Shown: positions 8,450 through 18,088, numbered from the stretch's first letter. The stretch: 64,000 nucleotides of DNA from Desmospora activa DSM 45169 (GCF_003046315.1 NZ_PZZP01000001.1:310001-374000); one strand, 5' to 3'. Numbers and translations are program-made. The notes: generated from the sequence alone by a model not told the origin.

Positions 8450-11182
8450 ATGGCACAAAAGGATGTTTTCCATGCTCGTTCAACTTTTTCGGTCAACGGG
8501 AAGAACGTTTACTACTATCGCTTGCAAGCGTTAGCGGAGGCAGGAGTAGGGAATGTCTCCCGCTTGCCCTACTCGATTAAGATCTTGTTGGAGTCGGTAC
8601 TGCGTCAGTATGACGGATCGATGATTACACGCAAACATATCGAAAGCTTGGTAAGATGGGGAAGCGATCAGGCACAAAAGGATGTAGATGTGCCCTTTCG
8701 GCCGGCCCGCATCGTGATGCAGGATTTTACAGGGGTACCCGTTGTCGTCGATCTGGCATCGCTACGAACGGCGATGGCGGCCATGGGGGGAGATCCCGAA
8801 CAGATCAATCCGGAAATTCCGGTGGACTTGGTGATGGATCATGCGGAGCAGGTCGATCGGTTTGGGACCCCCGATGCATTGCAATATAATGTGGATCGCG
8901 GGTTTCAATTGAATGAGGAGCGTTATCGATTTTTTAAATGGGCCACTCATTCCTTCCGGCATTTTCGAGCGGTGCCTCCGTCGACATCGATCATTCATCA
9001 AGCCAACTTGGAATACTTGGCTTCCTTGGTCCATTGTCGGGAGGAGGAGTCAGGAGAATATCTGGCTTTCCCGGATACGTGCTTTGGTACCGATTCTCAT
9101 ACACCGATGATCAATGGTGCAGGTGTATTGGGTTGGGGAGTCGGCGGAATTGAAGCGGAAGCGGCGATGTTGGGTCAGCCCTCCCGCTTTCCGGCGCCTG
9201 AAGTGATCGGGATTCGGCTCAAAGGAAAATTGCCGCTTACGACAACGGGCACCGATCTGGCGCTTACGATCACCCACCTTCTTCGTAAGAAAAAGGTAGT
9301 GGATAAATTTGTGGAATTTTTCGGCGAAGGAGTCTCTACCTTATCCTTGGCGGACAGAGCGACGGTTTCCAATATGTCTCCGGAAAATGGGGCAACCGTC
9401 ACGTTTTTTCCCGTCGATGAGGAGACGTTACATTATCTCCGCCTCTCCGGAAGATCGGAGGAGCATGTACGGTTGGTGGAAGCTTATTGCAAAGCAAACG
9501 GGTTGTTCTTTACCCCCGATGCGGAAGAACCGGTTTATTCCGATGTGATCGAGATCGATCTGTCGACGATTGAAACAAGTGTTGCCGGTCCCAAACGTCC
9601 CCAAGATTTAATTCGCCTATCGGATGTAAAGGATTCATTTCAACAGGCGCTCACCCATAAAGCAGGCAATCATGGATACGGTCTGAATGACAATGAAATC
9701 GATAAAACAGCGGTCATCGCCCATCAAAATGGGATAACCTCTACCCTGAAAACCGGATCCATCGTCTTGGCTGCGATCACTAGCTGTACCAATACGTCCA
9801 ATCCCCATGTGATGATCGGAGCGGGTCTGCTGGCGAAAAAAGCGGTGGAAAAGGGGTTAACGGTTCCTCCTTATGTCAAGACAAGCCTTTCACCAGGTTC
9901 TAGGGTGGTGACGGAGTATTTACGAAAGGCGAATCTTTTACCATACCTGGAGAAGCTGGGATTTTATTTGGTTGGATACGGATGTACAACATGCGTCGGC
10001 AACTCCGGTCCGCTACCGGAAGAAGTGGCTAATGCCATTCTGGAGCAAGAGTTGATTGTCGCAAGTGTTTTGTCCGGCAACCGCAACTTTGAAGGCCGGA
10101 TCCATCCGCTCATCAAGGCCAATTTCCTCGCCTCCCCGCCGCTTGTGGTCGCTTTCGCCATTGCCGGGACGGTCAATATTGGCCTTCAGCATCAACCGCT
10201 TGGACAGGATCAAGACGACAATGAGGTATACTTGGCGGATCTGTGGCCGACGGCGGCTGAGATTCAGAAAGCGATAGCGGAAGCGGTTACGCCTGATCTC
10301 TTTGCTGCTCAAAAAGAGAAAATCTTTACCGGAAATCGCTCTTGGAACCGGTTGGAAGCGAGCCATACCCCTCTGTATGAGTGGGAGCAAACCTCTACTT
10401 ATTTGCAAAATCCGCCATACGTTCAAAACCTAACACGAGATCCGGGTAATATCCGACCACTTCAAGGGTTACGGGTGCTCGCCAAACTGGGGGATTCCAT
10501 CACGACTGACCATATTTCCCCGGCGGGAGGGACGATTCCGGCAAACAGTGTAGCCGGTCGATATTTATTGGAAAAAGAGGTTCCAAGAGAGGAGTTAAGC
10601 TCTTATGGCGCTCGTCGCGGAAATCACCATGTGATGATTCGTGGGGGCTTCTCCAATATCCGCCTCCGCAATCAGATCTCTCCGGAAACGGAAGGGGGTT
10701 TTACCACCCATTTTCCGACTGGAGAAGTGTTGTCTATCTATGAGGCGGCGATGAAATATCAAGCAGATGGAACCGGACTGCTCATTATCGCCGGGTTGGA
10801 CTACGGGATGGGAAGTTCACGGGACTGGGCGGCAAAAGCGACGCAACTCCTCGGTGTAAAGGTCGTGCTCGCTCAGAGTTTTGAACGGATTCATCGCAGC
10901 AACCTCGCCTTGATGGGGGTGCTTCCGCTGCAATTTAGAGAGGGAGAAAATGCGGATCGTCTAGGCTTAACAGGAAGGGAGTCTTACGACATCCCCATCG
11001 GTGCAGATCTCCAGCCGCATCAATCGATAACCGTGACCACTGTGGATGAAGAGGGACGTCGGACAGCGTTTGAAGCGATGATCCGATTTGACACAGAAGC
11101 GGAAGTGGATATTTATCGTCATGGCGGTGTGTTGCCGATGGTTTTACGAAAGCACTTGGCAAAAGAAGAAGAAAAGAAATGA
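8450..11182 (+). CDS. acnA: Aconitate hydratase (AcnA type, [4Fe-4S]) or AcnD-like dehydratase
   Basis: 910 residues, full length for AcnA/CitB. Cluster ligands are visible as SCTNTS and [29 protein letters not shown] and TDHISPAG are classic signatures, and the swivelling C-terminal domain with [12 protein letters not shown] is present. The sequence runs close to Bacillus CitB throughout as far as I recall it. ATG 8450 is preferred (AAAGGGGGAGA upstream); an overlapping GTG at 8447 is possible. Pairing with PrpF suggests it converts the isomerised product (cis-aconitate or 2-methylaconitate) to isocitrate or methylisocitrate, possibly as a second aconitase. Whether it is also the TCA-cycle enzyme cannot be told from the window. 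Confidence 0.92.
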   Translation: MAQKDVFHARSTFSVNGKNVYYYRLQALAEAGVGNVSRLPYSIKILLESVLRQYDGSMITRKHIESLVRWGSDQAQKDVDVPFRPARIVMQDFTGVPVVVDLASLRTAMAAMGGDPEQINPEIPVDLVMDHAEQVDRFGTPDALQYNVDRGFQLNEERYRFFKWATHSFRHFRAVPPSTSIIHQANLEYLASLVHCREEESGEYLAFPDTCFGTDSHTPMINGAGVLGWGVGGIEAEAAMLGQPSRFPAPEVIGIRLKGKLPLTTTGTDLALTITHLLRKKKVVDKFVEFFGEGVSTLSLADRATVSNMSPENGATVTFFPVDEETLHYLRLSGRSEEHVRLVEAYCKANGLFFTPDAEEPVYSDVIEIDLSTIETSVAGPKRPQDLIRLSDVKDSFQQALTHKAGNHGYGLNDNEIDKTAVIAHQNGITSTLKTGSIVLAAITSCTNTSNPHVMIGAGLLAKKAVEKGLTVPPYVKTSLSPGSRVVTEYLRKANLLPYLEKLGFYLVGYGCTTCVGNSGPLPEEVANAILEQELIVASVLSGNRNFEGRIHPLIKANFLASPPLVVAFAIAGTVNIGLQHQPLGQDQDDNEVYLADLWPTAAEIQKAIAEAVTPDLFAAQKEKIFTGNRSWNRLEASHTPLYEWEQTSTYLQNPPYVQNLTRDPGNIRPLQGLRVLAKLGDSITTDHISPAGGTIPANSVAGRYLLEKEVPREELSSYGARRGNHHVMIRGGFSNIRLRNQISPETEGGFTTHFPTGEVLSIYEAAMKYQADGTGLLIIAGLDYGMGSSRDWAAKATQLLGVKVVLAQSFERIHRSNLALMGVLPLQFREGENADRLGLTGRESYDIPIGADLQPHQSITVTTVDEEGRRTAFEAMIRFDTEAEVDIYRHGGVLPMVLRKHLAKEEEKK

Positions 11183-11200
11183 TGATCGCGACGCAGAGAG

Positions 11201-11228
11201 GCATCCAACAAAGGGTGCTTTTTTTTGT
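11201..11228 (+). terminator. Terminator after the aconitase gene
   Basis: GCATCC/GGGTGC imperfect stem with a loop of about 6 bases, followed by eight Ts. Confidence 0.6.
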
Positions 11229-11398
11229 GTTGGTAGGGGAACCCAGCGATTGACCGAGGGGTTTTTTGGTTGTTTGCTGCCGTTTTCACCCCCACCCCCT
11301 TTTATGTTGACGGTACACTTTATACTTTTACTGTGTTGGTTTCCATGGTGATATAATCCAATTAAGGTGCCATGTTGAGGTGGGAGGAGTGAAGTATT

Positions 11399-11946
11399 AT
11401 GAGTACAGAACACTACGAGCAAATCGGGGTAGCCATGACCTGCCGTTCCTTTGATGAGTATCAAACGATGTTTGCTTTGGACCATGGCGTGATGTCACAA
11501 GGGGAAATACTGGATGTGGCAGCGGGGGCTTCCTCCTTTGTGGCGGAAGCCAACGGCAGGGGGTATGCGGCTTTTGCCGTGGATCCACTCTATAAACTGA
11601 GCAGTGAGGAGATAAAGGAACGGGGAGGAGATGAGATCGTCTCAACTACTGAAAAAATCGATCAAATCCAACATCTTCACTGATCCTTTGTAGCCATTTT
11701 TTGTTTTTATACCAAGAGCAATTTGATTATACCTACCATTTGGAAGCGATTAGTGAGTTAATCCGGATCTGCCGTAAGGGTGGTGAAATTCGCCTTTATC
11801 CCTTGGTCGGATTCAAAAGAGAACCGTATCCGCATTTGGATAAATTGATGGATACCTTCAAACAACAAGGCGTCACGGTGGAGCTAATACCTACGGATTT
11901 TCGCTTTCTGCCAGGAGCATATCATATTCTCAGGATTGGTAAGTGA
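11399..11946 (+). pseudogene. Class I SAM-dependent methyltransferase, internally deleted
   Basis: The N-terminal part begins at ATG 11399 after GGGAGGAG and carries the SAM-binding motif as GEILDVAAGASSFVAEA. It then stops at 11683 after ...TEKIDQIQHLH. A second block (about 11701-11946, FLYQEQFDYTYHLEAISELI ... FLPGAYHILRIGK) is the typical end of the same family. Roughly 60 residues of the fold between them are missing and the frame changes across 11660-11705. The simplest reading is a deletion that killed the gene. A TATAAT box (11352-11357) lies upstream. Confidence 0.75.
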
Positions 11947-12099
11947 TTTTGATGGTAACGGCGTTAATAATGGAAAAAACATCGGTTTGTGAAGGGGATG
12001 AGGCATTAAATCGCCATCTATACAACACGGTGGTTATGTTATTGTATGTGGTAAGATAATTGCGATATATCATAGTAAATGTCATGAAGGAGAATTATC

Positions 12100-12711
12100 A
12101 TGGTTACATTTGTATTGGTTGTATTGGCACTACTTATAATCCCTGGTCCAGCCGTGATGTTAACACTTGCTCAAAGTGTGAATGGAGGGAGGAAGAGTGG
12201 AATATTTACGGGGATTGGAATCGGTGTCGGTGATTTGATTCATACAATCGCTTTAGTGCTTGGTCTTTCTGCTATTATAATGACATCCGCCACTGCCTTT
12301 GAGATTATAAAATATCTAGGTGCAGCCTATCTGGTTTATTTAGGAATGCGTACTTTTCTTCAAAAAACGGAAAGTATCCACATCGCATCAATCCATCGCG
12401 TTGATGGCCGACGGGTTTTTCATCAAGCGGTTTTAACTGAAATCCTAAATCCCAAAACGGCTTTATTTTTCCTATCGTTTCTCCCTCAATTTGTTCATCC
12501 GGAAAAAGGACCAATCGTCACTCAATTATTGTTCCTTGGGATAACTTTTGTTGTCTTGAGCATATTGTATACAACCTTGATAGCCATTGTTGCCGGATCA
12601 TTTGTAAAATGGCTGTCACGGAATCAAAGGATTGCTCGCTGGCAAGGTAAGGTAGTTGGTTCTGTCTACCTCGGTTTAGGTGTACAAATGGCTTTTCAAC
12701 AACGGAATTGA
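12100..12711 (+). CDS. LysE/RhtB family exporter
   Basis: 203 residues with about six transmembrane segments. The family start (LALLIIPGPAVMLTLAQS, the PGP motif) and the conserved GGRKSGIFTGIGIGVGDLIH stretch are clear. The ATG at 12100 follows AAGGAG. Members export amino acids such as lysine, homoserine or threonine, or other small solutes; the substrate cannot be assigned. It stands alone: a broken methyltransferase lies upstream and a convergent MFS gene downstream behind a bidirectional terminator. Confidence 0.88.
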   Translation: MVTFVLVVLALLIIPGPAVMLTLAQSVNGGRKSGIFTGIGIGVGDLIHTIALVLGLSAIIMTSATAFEIIKYLGAAYLVYLGMRTFLQKTESIHIASIHRVDGRRVFHQAVLTEILNPKTALFFLSFLPQFVHPEKGPIVTQLLFLGITFVVLSILYTTLIAIVAGSFVKWLSRNQRIARWQGKVVGSVYLGLGVQMAFQQRN

Positions 12712-12784
12712 ACGAAACCTTAGAAAGACGGTTCTTGTGTAAAGGTGTATCATTTTTTCGACGAACGTTTAACCTTGTCAGAAG

Positions 12785-12817
12785 CAAACAGCCCTTCCAC
12801 TTTGGAAGGGCTGTTTG
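12785..12817. terminator. Bidirectional terminator between lysE-like and bcr-like genes
   Basis: Fourteen-base stem CAAACAGCCCTTCC and complement with a 5-base loop. Confidence 0.85.
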
Positions 12818-12855
12818 GCTACGGATAAGTATCCATTTGGCTGAATGGGGACGAA

Positions 12856-14073
12856 TCAAGACGCTTTCAACTCACGTCGGATTAATAAAAGGTAGGACAG
12901 CACGGCCCCCACTTCGGCGACGGCGATTACGATGCCCATCGGGACTGCTGTACCGCTGCCGCCGAGGCCGACCAAAGGTGCCGACAAGGCGCCGGTGATA
13001 AAAGTGAACATACCCAGCAAAGCGGCGGCACTGCCTGCTGATTGTCCCTGTTCCTGCATTGCTAGGGAGAAGGCTGTCGGATTGATAAATCCGACGCTGG
13101 CGACGACGAAAAAAAGACACAGCGCAACCAGAAAGATCCCTCCTCCTGCCAAAACGGTGATCAATAAGCCCAGACCGCCGCAAAGGGCGCAGCACAGGCC
13201 AGCGACTAGAATGTTCCTCTCAGGGATTCGACCCGCAAGGCGGCCCGTGATCTGGCTGACAATGATTAAGCCAAGACCGTTAATGCCGAAGAGCAGGCTG
13301 AATACCTGGGGAGATACTCCGAAGATTTCTTGCATCACAAAGGGAGAGCCGGATACATAGCCAAAGACGGCGGCCATGGCACATCCTTGTATCAAGGTGT
13401 ACCCCATAAACATGCGGTCCTTCAGCAGGCGGCTAAAAATGGATACGGTTTCTCGGATGCCGCCAGCGGATCGGCGTTCTTGCGGAAGTGTCTCGGGAAG
13501 AGAGGTGGTGACAACCAGGAGCATTAGGATACCGAAGAGTCCCAATACGACAAATACCCCTCGCCAGGAGGTCACCATCAGTAAAGCCCCTCCCAATATA
13601 GGGGCGAAAATCGGGGCCAAACCGTTAACCAGCATAAGAAGAGTAAAGAATTTGGTCATCTCCACCCCCGAATAGAGATCGCGGACGACGGCCCGGGAGA
13701 TCACAATACCCGCAGCGCCAGCCGTTCCCTGGATGAATCGAAAGGCGATCAATAACTCGATGGAAGGGCTGACGGCGCAAAGAATCGAAGCGATGGCATA
13801 AACGATCAATGCGATCTTCAAAGGGGTGAGGCGGCCATGAGTATCACTGAGGGAACCGGCGACCAATTGTCCCAAAGCCAACCCCAACAGACAGGCCGTC
13901 AAACTTACCTGAACCAGGGAAGTCCCGGTATGCAGTTGGTTTGCAATCTCCGGTAGTGAAGGGAGATACATATCGATGGAGAGAGGTCCAAAAGCGCACA
14001 GCGCTCCCAGGATGAGTGCCATCATCCCTCGGCTTTGCTGGATAAGCGGTTTTGTGGATACTTGCGTTTGCAT
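12856..14073 (-). CDS. Bcr/CflA family multidrug MFS exporter
   Basis: 405 residues and 12 predicted transmembrane segments. The opening MALILGALCAFGPLSIDMYLPSLP contains the family signature (GP.s.D.YlPa.P), and motif-A-like DTHGRLTP follows TM2. The ATG at 14073 follows AAAGG, with a TTG at 14082 less likely. Bcr/CflA proteins are proton antiporters that export bicyclomycin, chloramphenicol, sulfonamides or cysteine. No regulator is adjacent. Confidence 0.9.
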   Translation of the reverse strand: MQTQVSTKPLIQQSRGMMALILGALCAFGPLSIDMYLPSLPEIANQLHTGTSLVQVSLTACLLGLALGQLVAGSLSDTHGRLTPLKIALIVYAIASILCAVSPSIELLIAFRFIQGTAGAAGIVISRAVVRDLYSGVEMTKFFTLLMLVNGLAPIFAPILGGALLMVTSWRGVFVVLGLFGILMLLVVTTSLPETLPQERRSAGGIRETVSIFSRLLKDRMFMGYTLIQGCAMAAVFGYVSGSPFVMQEIFGVSPQVFSLLFGINGLGLIIVSQITGRLAGRIPERNILVAGLCCALCGGLGLLITVLAGGGIFLVALCLFFVVASVGFINPTAFSLAMQEQGQSAGSAAALLGMFTFITGALSAPLVGLGGSGTAVPMGIVIAVAEVGAVLSYLLLIRRELKAS

Positions 14074-14487
14074 GATATACAACCTTTCTACATACCTTCT
14101 TGGATAAAAATATAAAAAACCTCCGCTTTAAACCGGCCTTTTTGCCGACTGGCAGCGAAGTGTCGTGGCAAAAGTACATGTGATCAATTATAAGGGGAAT
14201 CGTTATTTTTTCGCAACGGAAATAATTAGGGTTAGAAAATAAATAAATCGCCGATCCGTTCAAGATCGGCGGTTTCCCATTTGACCCGATTTAAAACGGA
14301 CTGATTGGCTGAGATGGTGAGGATGTGCGAAGAAAAACCGAACCGTCGGCTCGATTTCCAACTCCTAAGGATATTATGCGCTTCAGTTGTTGTTTCAGCG
14401 AGAGCAAACGCATTTCCCTTCGGTTACTTTTTCGGTTAAGCTTAGCTTTGTTACATCTACCAACTTCCCGAAAAAGGATGTGACCTG
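14074..14487. other. Intergenic region with one hairpin
   Basis: 414 bases with no gene. It holds the upstream region of the bcr-like gene and a perfect 8-base hairpin CGCCGATC/GATCGGCG (14249-14271) without a good T run. The stretch 14275-14480 is otherwise featureless apart from AAGGA just before the next gene. Confidence 0.5.
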
Positions 14488-14937
14488 ATGGAAGATCCGA
14501 ATCGACATCCTAAAAAAATATTAGATATAATATTTGGCGATCAGTATTTTAGGGTTAAACGGTGGGAACAAGAAGGGAAGATTTATGAATCGATCGGAAT
14601 CAATCATTTTAAAAAGAAACTACTGCTTATTGCTAAAAAAAGAAGAAACGAATTTCCGTTTAAAAACTATTTTTTAACCGAATATTCGATTGACGGATTA
14701 AAAGCATTTGAAAGAAAAACCAGGAAGAGTGAAAGGGCTCATCTGCTCATAGCAGTAGTGATGTTATTGTATACGCTTCGAATAGCGATGTTTATAAACG
14801 GCATTTTTGATGTTCTATTTTTGCTGTTTTTTCTCTTACTAAATATCATCATCAATATATACCCCTTTTGTTTGCAAAGATACAATCGAATAAGAATCAA
14901 TCAACTTTTGAATAAGCGCCGATGTTACGATATTTAA
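14488..14937 (+). CDS. CrtO-like membrane protein (diaponeurosporenoate acyltransferase family)
   Basis: 149 residues, A+T-rich codons. The blocks FRVKRWEQEGKIYESIGI, then ERKTRKSERAH, then two hydrophobic segments ending NIYPFCLQRYNRIRI match the layout of glycosyl-4,4'-diaponeurosporenoate acyltransferase (CrtO) relatives, whose hallmark is the terminal N.P...QRYNR.R. The usual N-terminal hydrophobic helix is missing, so the protein may be shortened or differently started. No other carotenoid gene is nearby, so the substrate is uncertain. AAGGATG precedes the ATG. Confidence 0.6.
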   Translation: MEDPNRHPKKILDIIFGDQYFRVKRWEQEGKIYESIGINHFKKKLLLIAKKRRNEFPFKNYFLTEYSIDGLKAFERKTRKSERAHLLIAVVMLLYTLRIAMFINGIFDVLFLLFFLLLNIIINIYPFCLQRYNRIRINQLLNKRRCYDI

Positions 14938-15019
14938 GATTTTTAGACTGCAAAATATCTGGGGTGTCCGTACTTTTATAGAATAACTCACGCCAAAGTG
15001 AAATGTATCGTCGATTAAT

Positions 15020-15050
15020 ACCGCCGACCTTTTAAAATTGGCGGTTTATT
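15020..15050 (+). terminator. Rho-independent terminator
   Basis: ACCGCC/GGCGGT stem with a 14-base loop, followed by a T-rich tract, downstream of the CrtO-like gene. Confidence 0.6.
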
Positions 15051-15179
15051 TGTTTACGGGCAAAATCACTTCTTTACTGAAACCGTTTCGTCAATATGAA
15101 ACGTATTTTTTTGTTTTTTGGAAGGTTTCATCAATTAAATCTAGAAAATATAACCTTATCTTCCGAAAGGAGTGATCCG

Positions 15180-16586
15180 ATGCACCGAAAAAAGATGTGG
15201 GAACAAATGCTGATCGTTGTGCTTCTGCTCACTTTGCTCATTGCACCAAGTGCGGAGGTGGAAGCGAAGAAGCCGGATACTGCAGAAGAGATTGATTCTC
15301 ACGGCTCGTTTACTTATCTCCCCATGGATTTAGAAAACGAAGAGGAGATTAAACGGCAGCTAGAAGAGGGGAAATCACCGGAAGAGTTGGGCTTGTTACA
15401 AGGAAAATCGAAATCAGAACCGTTACGAACGTTGGAAGAAATACAGGAGGAGTCCAAGCAAAAGAAACAACCGTACACCGTGAATATGGATCCCCCTGTC
15501 AAGACGGCCGACACTTGGAATCCTCCACAATTTCGGTACGACTATATTGCTAAACAGGAGTGTTTGGATAATCCAGCTGGCGGTACTTTAGAAGGCTGGG
15601 CTAAAAACCGGTATGCCTTTTGTCGAGCGGGTAACTTTAGCTATGTAGAGGTGCAATGTCGGGGATGGTGGCCGTTTATAAGGTGTACTACTTATGGGGT
15701 TCAATACCGATTGACACTAATTGGCTTTGGCTCAAACGGAAAACGGGAAGCGCAGTTTGACTATTATGTGGATAACATTCAAGTGACTCATCCCCGGATG
15801 AATGGGGCCAAACTGAAGATTGATGTCAACTGTGCTGCCTTGGTCAATCCAGGGGATTGTCGCGAGGATGCGAGCACTCCTGCCGTTGAACGAACGGTTG
15901 CCCAATGGAAAAATAATGGCTTTGGAACGAAGAAACTGTACTCCATCCCTCCTGAAATAACAGACTATAACCCCGATCGGTTGGGATATTTGGAGTTCTG
16001 GGCTCGGTCAACGGTTTCTCCTTCCGGTCTACCGACACGAACACAGGACAGTCCGAGAGAAGAAGTCCGGTTTGATTCGGCTCGGTATATGTTTGTTTTT
16101 TATCCGAGACAATATTTCCCACACGGCGCCATCTTTCCTCGCGCAAAGCCCGTTCTCCAATATTCGCTCAGTGAACCGGCGATGAACGAAGCAGCTCAGC
16201 ATTATAAGGATGCAATGGAGCGGCCCGGTTCCACTGTTCCACCAAAGGTAAACAAACAGATACCTGGAGCGGAGGGGGATCGACCGCTTCATCGGTTGAC
16301 CCGCCGGCACCATCCTGATGAATATAATCAAAATCGGAATCGGACGCGATCCGAGTGTGATCGATGGTTCCCGGATAGACCAGAAAATAACCAATGCGAC
16401 GAGTTCCCTTTTGCCTCAACGTGGGAGGGTACTGCTTTTGCTGACGGTAACTTCTCCATCCGCATGATTTCAGCTGATGATAATAATGCAGCCGGCAGAT
16501 GGTTGGGGGCTTGGTATGCTTATGACCGTATCATCGATGGAAGGACGTATCCCGGTGAGTATTTCCATGTGAGAGTAAATCAATAG
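15180..16586 (+). CDS. Secreted protein with C-terminal NucA/NucB-type DNase domain
   Basis: 468 residues. The ATG at 15180 follows AAAGGAG; the next about 25 residues are a Sec signal peptide. A charged linker (residues about 30-110) leads into a long cysteine-containing middle domain of unknown type. The last about 85 residues carry the NucA/NucB pattern: RNRTRSECDRWFP, then CDEFPFASTWEG, then DNNAAGRWLGAWYAYDRIIDG, ending near EYFHVRVN. These are metal-dependent extracellular DNases; the actinobacterial branch has the same CDE(Y/F)PFAST motif. It may be a scavenging nuclease or a polymorphic-toxin-like effector. A decayed copy of the same domain lies at 50973-51152. Confidence 0.8.
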   Translation: MHRKKMWEQMLIVVLLLTLLIAPSAEVEAKKPDTAEEIDSHGSFTYLPMDLENEEEIKRQLEEGKSPEELGLLQGKSKSEPLRTLEEIQEESKQKKQPYTVNMDPPVKTADTWNPPQFRYDYIAKQECLDNPAGGTLEGWAKNRYAFCRAGNFSYVEVQCRGWWPFIRCTTYGVQYRLTLIGFGSNGKREAQFDYYVDNIQVTHPRMNGAKLKIDVNCAALVNPGDCREDASTPAVERTVAQWKNNGFGTKKLYSIPPEITDYNPDRLGYLEFWARSTVSPSGLPTRTQDSPREEVRFDSARYMFVFYPRQYFPHGAIFPRAKPVLQYSLSEPAMNEAAQHYKDAMERPGSTVPPKVNKQIPGAEGDRPLHRLTRRHHPDEYNQNRNRTRSECDRWFPDRPENNQCDEFPFASTWEGTAFADGNFSIRMISADDNNAAGRWLGAWYAYDRIIDGRTYPGEYFHVRVNQ

Positions 16587-16621
16587 AACAGCTACTAGCA
16601 ACTCATGCTGTTCCCATTATA

Positions 16622-16665
16622 AAAACACTCCGTCAGGGCACTTGTCCTAAGGGAGTGTTTTTTTA
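16622..16665 (+). terminator. Terminator of the nuclease gene
   Basis: AAAACACTCC and its complement form the lower stem, with a T run after it. Confidence 0.8.
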
Positions 16666-16739
16666 AAAGCAAAAGCTATTTTTTCGGCTGGGAACTTTGA
16701 ACCCGGAGACGGTTTGTTTTGCAGAGAGGACTCGTTGAA

Positions 16740-17185
16740 TTAAGCAAGCAATTGTTTCAATTGGTCGTCAATGAATGTCGTATCCTTCGGGTTGATGCCA
16801 CGGCCGGCGAAGTGGCCCCAAACAGATTGGATGGGACGAAAGATGGCGTTCGGCATCCGTTCTGTCTCATACTGGCTATCTTCCGGGGTAAAGTACAGGT
16901 CTGTTGCCCCCGGCATGACGACCGCTCGGGCTTTAATGCTGCCGAGTGCTTTCTCAAAGTCGCCATCGTACATGGCATTGGTGCTGATATCGCCGTGTTG
17001 CCCGGTCCAGAGCATGGACAGCAGGTTATGAGGATCCAGGCTGACAAAGTTATTTTCCCAGAAGCCGGTAAGAAATTCATCCAGCGTCGGATAGCCCAAT
17101 TGACGGAACTGCTCTTCGTGATAAAATGCCTGGGAGAAACCCCATCCGGCATAGACGCGTCCAACGGCTCGAAGCCCGGTGGTGG
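16740..17185 (-). pseudogene. C-terminal relic of a MetX-like alpha/beta hydrolase
   Basis: On the minus strand about 145 codons resemble the end of homoserine O-acetyltransferase-type alpha/beta hydrolases: RVYAGWGFSQAFYHEEQF, then LSMLWTGQHGDIS, the acid-containing MPGATDLYFTPEDSQ, and the His-containing SVWGHFAGRG. The nucleophile half is missing. The frame runs on into DNA that encodes, on the other strand, the end of a LysR gene, so two truncated genes are joined near 17185. Dead by structure. Confidence 0.75.
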
Positions 17186-17425
17186 AAGATTCCGCTTCGT
17201 TTACAGTGCGCGATCGCCGGAATCGGCGTAGCCTTTCTCCCAGAGATGGCGGTAAAGACCGAACTGGAGCGCGGTGAACTGGTTTCACTGCCGTGGGAAA
17301 TGCCGGACCTAAGTATTGTGACACAAATGGTTTGGCACAAAGAAAAATGGCTATCGCCTGCGATCAACGCGTTTTTAGATGTTGCACGAACCATCTGTAG
17401 CTTTCCATCCAAGGAGCAGCTTTAA
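17186..17425 (+). pseudogene. C-terminal relic of a LysR regulator
   Basis: About 78 codons ending at TAA (17423-17425) read AIAGIGVAFLPEMAVKTEL, GELVSLPW, VWHKEKWLSPAINAFLD. This is the last part of a LysR effector domain (GxGxAxLP signature). The DNA-binding half is absent and replaced by the antisense hydrolase relic. Regulator and hydrolase may once have been neighbours before a deletion fused them. Confidence 0.75.
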
Positions 17426-17431
17426 TCGAAG

Positions 17432-17469
17432 ATGGCAGGAGTAAAGGCTATATCCTTTATTCCTGCCAT
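17432..17469. terminator. Bidirectional terminator
   Basis: ATGGCAGGAGTAAAGG pairs with CCTTTATTCCTGCCAT (one mismatch), followed by Ts. It ends the LysR relic and the convergent PadR gene. Confidence 0.85.
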
Positions 17470-17474
17470 TTTTG

Positions 17475-17990
17475 CTATATCGGATTCACTTTGTTTTTTA
17501 AGTTTGCAATCAAGGCTAGTTCGTTTTCAAGCTGAGACTTTTGAAAATGAAAAACCTCTACCGTAAAGGGATTTCGCGGACGGGTATTCTCGATATGGTG
17601 ACAATGGCGTAATTTCTCTTCCAATACTTCCTGCCTCTTTTGCAAAATCTCCTGCTGCTTGTCCAATTCCAAGCGGTCGAATAATGCTACCCTTACCAGA
17701 AATTCAAGTTGGTTGGTAGCCAATTTGCGTGGAAAATCGCCGATCATTTCATTAAAGATCTCTTCCCCCATATCCGTCAACAGGTAGACATGGCGATTGG
17801 GCTTTCCTACGGAGGTTACGACTTCTTTGGTGATGGCGCCCATTTCCAGAAAACGGCGCAACGTGGGATACAACAGATTATTATTGATTTCAAACTCTTC
17901 TCCGAGGGCTTCTTGAATGTTTTTTTTGATTTCATAACCGTGTTTAGGGCCAGAGAGCAGCTGGCTTAATATTAAAATCTCCGCATACAT
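17475..17990 (-). CDS. PadR family transcriptional regulator, divergent from P450
   Basis: 171 residues. ATG 17990 follows AAAGG at 8 bases; GTG 17999 is less likely. The N-terminal PadR winged helix is clear (LLSGPKHGYEIKKNIQEAL; TLRRFLEMGAITKE; GKPNRHVYLLTDMGEEIF), followed by a helical C-terminal dimerisation domain (subfamily 2 size, with VirR-like coiled segment). It is divergent from the second P450 across 98 bases that contain a perfect palindrome. It probably represses both genes in the absence of a small hydrophobic or phenolic ligand. Confidence 0.88.
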   Translation of the reverse strand: MYAEILILSQLLSGPKHGYEIKKNIQEALGEEFEINNNLLYPTLRRFLEMGAITKEVVTSVGKPNRHVYLLTDMGEEIFNEMIGDFPRKLATNQLEFLVRVALFDRLELDKQQEILQKRQEVLEEKLRHCHHIENTRPRNPFTVEVFHFQKSQLENELALIANLKNKVNPI

Positions 17991-18028
17991 CGGCATCACC
18001 TTTGTGTAATTTTTGTGAAAACGCGTCG

Positions 18029-18060
18029 TTGTCTTTTTCCATATGTTAAAATAACATATG
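18029..18060. promoter_or_regulatory. PadR operator palindrome and P450 promoter
   Basis: CATATGTTA (18040-18048) and TAACATATG (18052-18060) form a perfect inverted repeat around AAA. It contains ATGT and ACAT half-sites about one turn apart, the pattern recognised by PadR proteins. A -35-like TTGTCT (18029-18034) lies 17 bases before TAACAT (18052-18057), so the operator covers the likely -10 of the P450 promoter. Confidence 0.7.
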
Positions 18061-18088
18061 TAAGATTAACCTATAAGGAGGGGTTGTT

